Source: Methanolobus sp.
Lineage (GTDB): Archaea; Halobacteriota; Methanosarcinia; Methanosarcinales; Methanosarcinaceae
Assembly (NCBI RefSeq): GCF_030682845.1
Contig: NZ_JAUXNK010000096.1
Span: forward strand, 1-64,000
Reading direction: 5' to 3'
DNA length: 64,000 nucleotides
This document shows, piece by piece, positions 56,448 to 64,000 of this stretch. The first letter of the stretch is position 1, and each line of letters starts with the position of its first letter. The translations under genes were made by a program, and so were the position numbers. The notes beneath the pieces are model-generated. The model worked only from the letters and a program-made list of their open reading frames with translations, ran no database searches and was not told the origin of the DNA.

Positions 56448-57041
56448 TCAGAATAACTTGTCAAGGAAATACTGATGCACCCTTGTATCAAACGTAAGTT
56501 CCGGATGGAAAGCCAGTGCCAGGATGTTTCCCTGTTCTGCAGCCACCACCATGCCATCCATCTTTGCCAGGATAGTTACATCCTCCCCGCATCCAACAAT
56601 GCCGGGCGCCCTGATGAAAACGGCATTGTATGGGGAATTAAGGAAAGTAAGCTCAAGCCCGGTCTCAAAAGACTCACGCTGTCTTCCAAAAGCGTTCCTG
56701 TTCACCTTCGTATCCATTATTCCCAGAAGATGCTGATGGGTCTTTCTCACCTGCTCATCACCTTCCTTTGCGAGCAGGATCAGGCCGGCGCATGTTCCCA
56801 GAATGGGTTTCCCTAAGAGATGCATTTGCCTTATCTCATCCGCAATGCCCTCCCGTATAAGCAGACGGCCCAGGGTTGTACTCTCCCCTCCTGGAAGAAT
56901 GAGTGCGTCACAATCGAGTACAATGCCCTTGTGCTTGATGGTCACGATATCGGCAGACTGGCCGCGCTCCTCCAGCGCCCTGACAAGCGCGTCCACATGT
57001 TCGGAAACATCACCCTGTATAGCAATTACACCTATGAGCAT
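56448..57041 (-). CDS. pdxT: PLP synthase glutaminase subunit
   Basis: PdxT releases ammonia from glutamine and channels it to PdxS for pyridoxal 5'-phosphate synthesis. The 197-residue class I amidotransferase has IAIQGDVSEH, LILPGGESTTLGRLL, the nucleophile Cys in LGTCAGLILLA and the His-Glu pair in ALAFHPELT. It follows pdxS by 36 bases. Confidence 0.96.
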   Translation of the reverse strand: MLIGVIAIQGDVSEHVDALVRALEERGQSADIVTIKHKGIVLDCDALILPGGESTTLGRLLIREGIADEIRQMHLLGKPILGTCAGLILLAKEGDEQVRKTHQHLLGIMDTKVNRNAFGRQRESFETGLELTFLNSPYNAVFIRAPGIVGCGEDVTILAKMDGMVVAAEQGNILALAFHPELTFDTRVHQYFLDKLF

Positions 57042-57077
57042 AATGGCTCCGTTATTAAAAAAGATAGAGGATGGATA

Positions 57078-57974
57078 TTACCATCCACGTGTCTGAAGGA
57101 CCTGGTCCTGAGGAATAGTGTCAACACTGATGCCCTTCATGCCAGCACCGATGCCCTTTGATATCTTGGCAAGCACTTCAGGATTGTCGTAATTGTTCAC
57201 TGCCTCGACAATTGCCACTGCCATCTTCTCAGGTATCTCTGCCTTGAATATACCGGAGCCCACAAAAACACCGTCAGCACCCAGGCGCATCATGAGGGCT
57301 GCGTCGGCAGGTGTTGCAACTCCACCCGCTGCAAAGTTAACTACCGGCAGACGCTGCATCTGTGCAGTCTCGACCACAAGCTCAACTGGAGCTTCGATCT
57401 CACGGGCAATCCGTGTCATCTCTTCTCTGGTCATACCCTTAAGTGCGCGTATCTCACCCTGGATCTGCTTCATGTGCTTGACAGCTTCACTGACATCGCC
57501 GGTCCCGGCCTCACCTTTTGTGCGTATCATGGCTGCGCCTTCATTCATACGGCGGAGAGCCTCACCAAGGTTCCTGGCACCACAAACGAAAGGAACAGTA
57601 AAATTGGTCTTATCGATGTGATATTTATGATCAGCCGGGGTGAGCACCTCAGACTCATCGACCATATCAACACCAAGGGCCTGCAGTATCTCAGCCTCTA
57701 CAAAGTGCCCGATACGTGCTTTTGCCATCACCGGAATGGTCACGGTATCAATGATATCGGCGATTATCTGCGGGTCTGCCATCCTTGCGACACCGCCTGC
57801 CTTCCTTATGTCTGCGGGCACTGCCTGCAGAGCCATTACAGCAACTGCTCCTGCCTCCTCTGCAATGCGTGCCTGCTCAGGAGTGGTAACATCCATGATT
57901 ACGCCGCCTTTCTGCATCTTTGCAAAGCCGCGTTTGATAAGTTCCGTACCGTGTCTTAATTTCTCGAGTTCCAT
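57078..57974 (-). CDS. pdxS: PLP synthase synthase subunit
   Basis: PdxS builds PLP from ribose 5-phosphate, glyceraldehyde 3-phosphate and ammonia in a dodecameric TIM barrel. The 298-residue protein contains [20 protein letters not shown], the lysines of [14 protein letters not shown] and [12 protein letters not shown], and [32 protein letters not shown]. The ATG at 57974 has AAGGATGA upstream; the track adds 21 unlikely residues. Confidence 0.96.
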   Translation of the reverse strand: MELEKLRHGTELIKRGFAKMQKGGVIMDVTTPEQARIAEEAGAVAVMALQAVPADIRKAGGVARMADPQIIADIIDTVTIPVMAKARIGHFVEAEILQALGVDMVDESEVLTPADHKYHIDKTNFTVPFVCGARNLGEALRRMNEGAAMIRTKGEAGTGDVSEAVKHMKQIQGEIRALKGMTREEMTRIAREIEAPVELVVETAQMQRLPVVNFAAGGVATPADAALMMRLGADGVFVGSGIFKAEIPEKMAVAIVEAVNNYDNPEVLAKISKGIGAGMKGISVDTIPQDQVLQTRGW

Positions 57975-58068
57975 AACATCATCCTTATAACATAATCCTT
58001 GTAATTTTATTTTAATAGCTATGCGCGTATAGACCATTAAACATGGTCAATACTTAAAAGCATTTACA

Positions 58069-60585
58069 TTACTCACCGTCTGCCCTTATCCTCGCAACAC
58101 CGACTACTTTATCCTTCTGGCGCACATCCATGATCTTGACACCCTGGGTGTTCCTGCCCTGGATACGTATATCCTTTACAGGTATCCGGATAATAATACC
58201 TTCGGAACTTGTGAGCATTATCTCATCAGTATCCTTTACAGCTTTAACGTTCATGACAGGACCATTCCTCAGGCTGGTCACTATAGTGATGACACCCTGG
58301 CCACCCCTGTGCAATGTACGATACTCACCAAACTCTGTACGCTTACCAAAGCCATTCTCAGTCACTGTCAGAAGGGATGCGCTCTCATCCACAACATCCA
58401 GGCTGACCACCAGATCCCCAGGCTCCAGCCTCATCCCGCGGACACCCCTTGCACTTCTGCCCATCGGGCGCACATCTGCTTCAGAGAACCTGATAGCTTT
58501 GCCGTGCCTTGATACCAGCACCATTTCTTTTGAGCCATCAGTCAATGCCACATTAACCAATTCATCACCCTCATCAAGGTTCAGCGCGATAATGCCTGCC
58601 TTGCGCGGGTTGCTGAAATCGGAGAGGGAACTCTTTTTAACGGTTCCCATGCGGGTAGCCATGAACAGGTAGCTGTCCTCTGAAAATTCGCTCACTGGTA
58701 TCATTGCAGTGACAGACTCTCCTTCGCTTAGTTCCAGCAGATTCACTATGGCCTTGCCTCGGGACTGCCTGCTGCCTTCAGGTATTTCGTAGACCTTCTG
58801 CCAGTAGACCCTTCCCTTGCTGGTAAAGAAGAGGAAGTAATTATGAGTTGAGGCTACGAATATATCGGTCACGAAGTCCTCATCTTTTGTCTCCATGCCC
58901 ATAATACCCTTGCCACCCCTATGCTGCTGGGAATAGGTGTCCACCAGTAGGCGCTTGATGTAACCACTGTTGGTGATAGTGATAACTACTTCCTCATCAG
59001 GTATCAGGTCCTCGTCTTCCAGCTCCATGACAGAGCCCTTGATCTTGGTTCTCCTTTCGTCACCGAAGCGCTCCTTCAGATCGGCAAGCTCAGAGCGGAT
59101 TATTTCATACTTCATCTCATCGCTCTTGATTATCTCGTCCAGTTCGGCTATGAGCTTGAGTATCTCATTATACTCATCCTCTATCTTCTGCCTTTCAAGT
59201 CCTGTCAGTTTCTGCAGGCGCATGTCAAGGATAGCCTTTGCCTGTATCTCATCCAGGCCAAAGTTACTGATGAGGCCTTCACGTGCAGTCTCCACATCCT
59301 TTGAAGACCTGATAAGGGTTATGACCGCATCCAGATGGTCAAGAGCTATCTTCAGCCCCCTCAATATGTGGGCCCTCTCCTCTGCCTTCCTAAGCTGGAA
59401 AAGCGTCCTCTTCTGGATAACCTCTATACGGTGTTCGAGGTAAATGCGCAGCATGTCCTTAAGACTCAATTCCTTGGGGACATTGTCCACCAGAGCCAGG
59501 TTAATGATACCGAAAGTGGTCTGCATCTGGGTATGCTTGTAGAGCTGGTTTAAGACCACATTTGGATTGGTAGTCCGTGTAAGTTCGATAACAACACGGA
59601 TACCATCACGGTCAGACTCATCACGCAGATCTGAAATGCCTATTAGTCTCTTATCCCTGACAAGCTCGGCGATATTTTCAATAAGCTTGGCCTTGTTTAC
59701 CTGATACGGAAGTTCTGTCACGATTATAGCGTTCTTATCCTTCCTGATCTCCTCTATCTCAGCCACAGCCCGAAGATGTACCTTACCACGTCCGGTCTCA
59801 TAGGAATCCCTTATTCCCTGAGACCCGAGGATGACGGCACCCGTCGGGAAATCCGGACCCTTGATGACCTTCATCAGTTCACTGACACTTACATCTGGGT
59901 TATCTATCTGCATGAGTGTAGCGTCAATGACCTCGGTAAGGTTATGGGGAGCCATATTAGTAGCCATACCCACTGCGATACCTGTGGAACCGTTGACAAG
60001 CAGGTTTGGCAGCTTTGCCGGGAGTACAGTGGGTTCCTGAAGTGAACCATCATAGTTGGGACGGGTGGAAACTGTGTCCTTATCAATATCTATGAGCATC
60101 TCATCCGCGATCTTGTCCATGCGTGTCTCAGTGTAACGCATGGCTGCTGCGGAATCACCATCAATGGAACCGAAGTTGCCCTGTCCGTCGATCAGGGGGT
60201 AACGGAGGGAGAACTCCTGTACCATCCTTACAAGGGAATCATAAACAGCAACATCTCCGTGAGGGTGGTACTTACCGAGTACGTCTCCCACTACACGGGC
60301 GGACTTCTTATAAGGTTTATCGGAAGTGATGCCGGCTTCCTTCATTGCATAGAGTATCCTGCGGTGCACAGGCTTGAGACCATCCCTTGAATCGGGAAGT
60401 GCACGCCCCACGATGACACTCATCGCATAGTCCATGTAGGAATTCCTCATCTCATCTTCAATGAGAATGGGGACGATCTTCTCGCCGGTATCTGTCGGCT
60501 GGGTGTCAAGAGGCATCTCATCCACGGGAACTGGAGTGGAAGTCTTGTTATTCTGGTTATTATCGTTATCTGTATTATCTGCCAT
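58069..60585 (-). CDS. gyrA: DNA gyrase subunit A
   Basis: GyrA is the breakage-reunion subunit of type II topoisomerase that introduces negative supercoils. The 838-residue protein has the winged-helix active site ([18 protein letters not shown] and [19 protein letters not shown] with catalytic Tyr) and six C-terminal beta-propeller blades including a QRRGGKG-like GyrA box ([13 protein letters not shown]). The N-terminus carries a low-complexity Asp/Asn tail ([15 protein letters not shown]). Gyrase entered archaea from bacteria; the gene follows gyrB by ten bases. Confidence 0.96.
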   Translation of the reverse strand: MADNTDNDNNQNNKTSTPVPVDEMPLDTQPTDTGEKIVPILIEDEMRNSYMDYAMSVIVGRALPDSRDGLKPVHRRILYAMKEAGITSDKPYKKSARVVGDVLGKYHPHGDVAVYDSLVRMVQEFSLRYPLIDGQGNFGSIDGDSAAAMRYTETRMDKIADEMLIDIDKDTVSTRPNYDGSLQEPTVLPAKLPNLLVNGSTGIAVGMATNMAPHNLTEVIDATLMQIDNPDVSVSELMKVIKGPDFPTGAVILGSQGIRDSYETGRGKVHLRAVAEIEEIRKDKNAIIVTELPYQVNKAKLIENIAELVRDKRLIGISDLRDESDRDGIRVVIELTRTTNPNVVLNQLYKHTQMQTTFGIINLALVDNVPKELSLKDMLRIYLEHRIEVIQKRTLFQLRKAEERAHILRGLKIALDHLDAVITLIRSSKDVETAREGLISNFGLDEIQAKAILDMRLQKLTGLERQKIEDEYNEILKLIAELDEIIKSDEMKYEIIRSELADLKERFGDERRTKIKGSVMELEDEDLIPDEEVVITITNSGYIKRLLVDTYSQQHRGGKGIMGMETKDEDFVTDIFVASTHNYFLFFTSKGRVYWQKVYEIPEGSRQSRGKAIVNLLELSEGESVTAMIPVSEFSEDSYLFMATRMGTVKKSSLSDFSNPRKAGIIALNLDEGDELVNVALTDGSKEMVLVSRHGKAIRFSEADVRPMGRSARGVRGMRLEPGDLVVSLDVVDESASLLTVTENGFGKRTEFGEYRTLHRGGQGVITIVTSLRNGPVMNVKAVKDTDEIMLTSSEGIIIRIPVKDIRIQGRNTQGVKIMDVRQKDKVVGVARIRADGE

Positions 60586-60595
60586 CTACCTCACC

Positions 60596-62805
<2,210 letters not shown>

Positions 62806-63786
62806 TTAGAACAACCTCATTTTCTTCCCTATTCCCGCGGTCAGTGCCTTGTGATAGACCATGTTTGCTGTCACAAGGTCCTGTACTGCAAGACCTGTAG
62901 AGTCAAATACAGTTATCTCTTCGTCGTTTTCCCTTCCGGGTTTGATGCCTGCAATGACCTCACCGAGCTCTGCATGAATATCAGCTTGCGAGAAAACGCC
63001 AGAGGAGATGGGCACATTGACCTCTCCTGAGTGGGACGCTTGTATTATATCATCAACGACTACCTTGGCCCGTTTAAGCAGAGAAGACCCTATCTCCTGC
63101 TTTCCTGTGGCATCGGCTCCAATGGCATTGATATGCGTACCTTCGCGGATCCATTCGGACTTCACAATGGGACTCCTGACAGGAGTTGTCGTTACAAGGA
63201 TATCGCATTTGCAAACTTCCTTTATGCTTCCAGTGCGGACAAAATCACAATTCACAACCGGAGCCATCTCCTTCTCGAAAGAGGCACAATTGCTGAGGTT
63301 CCTGCAGGTGATCCTGACCTGCTCTATATCCATGGACTGCGAGAGCGCAAGCAACTGGGTACGTGCCTGGTCTCCGGTACCCACCATGCCCACTATATTC
63401 GAATCGGAGCGCGCGAGATATTTTGCAGCAACACCCCCGGCGGCACCTGTACGCATATCGGTCAGGTAGGTACCATCCATGATAGCAAGAGGTGCGCCGG
63501 TTTCGGTGGAATTGAGCACAACGACTGCCATGACAGTGGGGAGGCCCTTTTCCCTGTTATCAGGGTGCACGTTAACTATTTTGACACCGGCTATGTCCTG
63601 ATCCTCCATGAAAGATGGCATTGTGCGCAGGTCTCCATTGTGTCTTTCGAAATAAAGATAGGATTTTGGAGGCATCTGCACCTTCCTGAGACCATGCTCC
63701 CTGAATCCGGACTCTGCAGCCAGCATTGCCGAAGGCATGTCAAGTACGCTTTTAACATCCGATTGGTTAAGCCACAATATATCCAT
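62806..63786 (-). CDS. ala: Ornithine cyclodeaminase/mu-crystallin family; probable alanine dehydrogenase
   Basis: The 326-residue NAD-binding enzyme has family stretches DILWLNQSDVKSVLDM, KIVNVHPDNREKGLPTVMAVVVL, the substrate-site DGTYLTDMRTGAAGGVAAKYLA, and the Rossmann loop VGMVGTGDQARTQLLAL. Archaeal members with this pattern interconvert alanine and pyruvate; ornithine cyclodeaminase or another imine reductase is possible. The track extends 68 residues upstream. I choose ATG 63786 because AAGGAG sits seven bases before it and MDILWLNQ matches the family start. Confidence 0.88.
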   Translation of the reverse strand: MDILWLNQSDVKSVLDMPSAMLAAESGFREHGLRKVQMPPKSYLYFERHNGDLRTMPSFMEDQDIAGVKIVNVHPDNREKGLPTVMAVVVLNSTETGAPLAIMDGTYLTDMRTGAAGGVAAKYLARSDSNIVGMVGTGDQARTQLLALSQSMDIEQVRITCRNLSNCASFEKEMAPVVNCDFVRTGSIKEVCKCDILVTTTPVRSPIVKSEWIREGTHINAIGADATGKQEIGSSLLKRAKVVVDDIIQASHSGEVNVPISSGVFSQADIHAELGEVIAGIKPGRENDEEITVFDSTGLAVQDLVTANMVYHKALTAGIGKKMRLF

Positions 63787-63963
63787 GGACATACTCCTTT
63801 TGACGTATTGAAGGAGCTTGAGCGCTAACTTATAAGATAATTGTGCCTGATGGTCTGCAGGTAAGGCAGCAAAGACAACAGGAAAGGCAGCTTTACAGCA
63901 ACGATGTTGCTGCTCATCCGAACAGATAAATAGTAAAAATATATAATAGGTATGGGGGTTAAC

Positions 63964-64000
63964 ATGAATATACTGTATGTATTCGCACATCCTGAACCGA
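63964..64000 (+). CDS. Start of a flavodoxin-fold NAD(P)H oxidoreductase, cut by window edge
   Basis: Only twelve codons are present (MNILYVFAHPEP). The pattern of a short beta strand followed by AHPEP is the hallmark N-terminus of the NQO1/MdaB/KefF-like flavodoxin_2 family. A TATA-like AAATATATAATAGG lies about 25 bases upstream and GGGGGTT directly before the ATG. Its divergent neighbour is the alanine dehydrogenase-like gene. Confidence 0.6.
   Translation, partial: MNILYVFAHPEP

Overview
This window is chromosomal DNA of a methanogenic archaeon, most likely a methylotrophic member of the Methanosarcinaceae. Evidence for this is a complete CODH/acetyl-CoA synthase operon (cdhABC-cooC-cdhDE), the coenzyme B gene aksA, archaeal information-processing genes (TFE, aIF5B, proteasome beta subunit, FttA/aCPSF1, NMD3, ribosomal proteins L7Ae, S28e, L24e and S6e), a seven-gene Mrp antiporter operon and bacterial-type gyrase. 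Most gene starts have Shine-Dalgarno sequences of the GGTGA/GGAGG type. I cannot name genus or species from sequence alone. I see no tRNA, rRNA, CRISPR array, intact insertion sequence or prophage.

Layout. 1-3.7 kb (minus): aspartate-type aminotransferase (cut by the window edge), lumazine synthase, archaeal riboflavin synthase, a class V aminotransferase, and an HTH-CBS regulator. 3.8-11.4 kb (minus): a nickel/peptide-type ABC importer with two same-length substrate-binding lipoproteins, each followed by a nearly identical hairpin. 11.9-13.4 kb (minus): a small lipoprotein and a Ca2+/Na+:H+-type exchanger. 13.6-18.8 kb (plus): DUF89 phosphatase, CooT nickel protein, type II GAPDH, an FBPase/IMPase, NAD kinase and AksA. 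18.8-20.9 kb (minus): NYN nuclease-like protein, an unknown protein and an AN1-zinc-finger rhomboid protease. 21.0-29.2 kb (plus): the cdh operon with a long structured leader and a terminator hairpin. 29.3-30.2 kb: an orphan 115-residue gene and, on the opposite strand, three very small Cys-containing genes missing from the ORF track.

30.4-37.7 kb (plus): DUF362 ferredoxin, NMD3, an ATP-grasp enzyme, TFE, HD hydrolase, psmB and fttA. 37.7-38.4 kb (minus): HAD phosphatase. 38.5-44.4 kb (plus): mrpABCDEFG, mostly start-stop coupled, followed by a G-quadruplex-like tract. 44.8-50.3 kb (plus): Sua5, a small membrane protein, a poorly coding stretch with a long inverted repeat, a winged-helix protein, sufCB and an exported protein. 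50.4-54.2 kb (plus): rpl7ae-rps28e-rpl24e-ndk, infB, rps6e. 54.3-63.8 kb (minus): a membrane protein with three repeated extracytoplasmic domains, a structured intergenic region, a PNPOx-fold flavoprotein, pdxT-pdxS, gyrA-gyrB, and an ornithine cyclodeaminase/alanine dehydrogenase family gene. The start of a flavodoxin-fold reductase lies at the right edge.

Functional theme: nickel-dependent C1 metabolism is prominent. A candidate nickel importer, CooT, a CooC-type nickel-insertion ATPase and the Ni-Fe CODH/ACS lie within 26 kb, beside gluconeogenic genes that would use acetyl-CoA-derived carbon and an Mrp ion pump used for energy conservation in relatives. I found no convincing wholly new system. 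The best leads are the small Cys-rich protein operon next to cdh, the repeated regulatory architecture of the twin binding proteins, and several structured intergenic elements.
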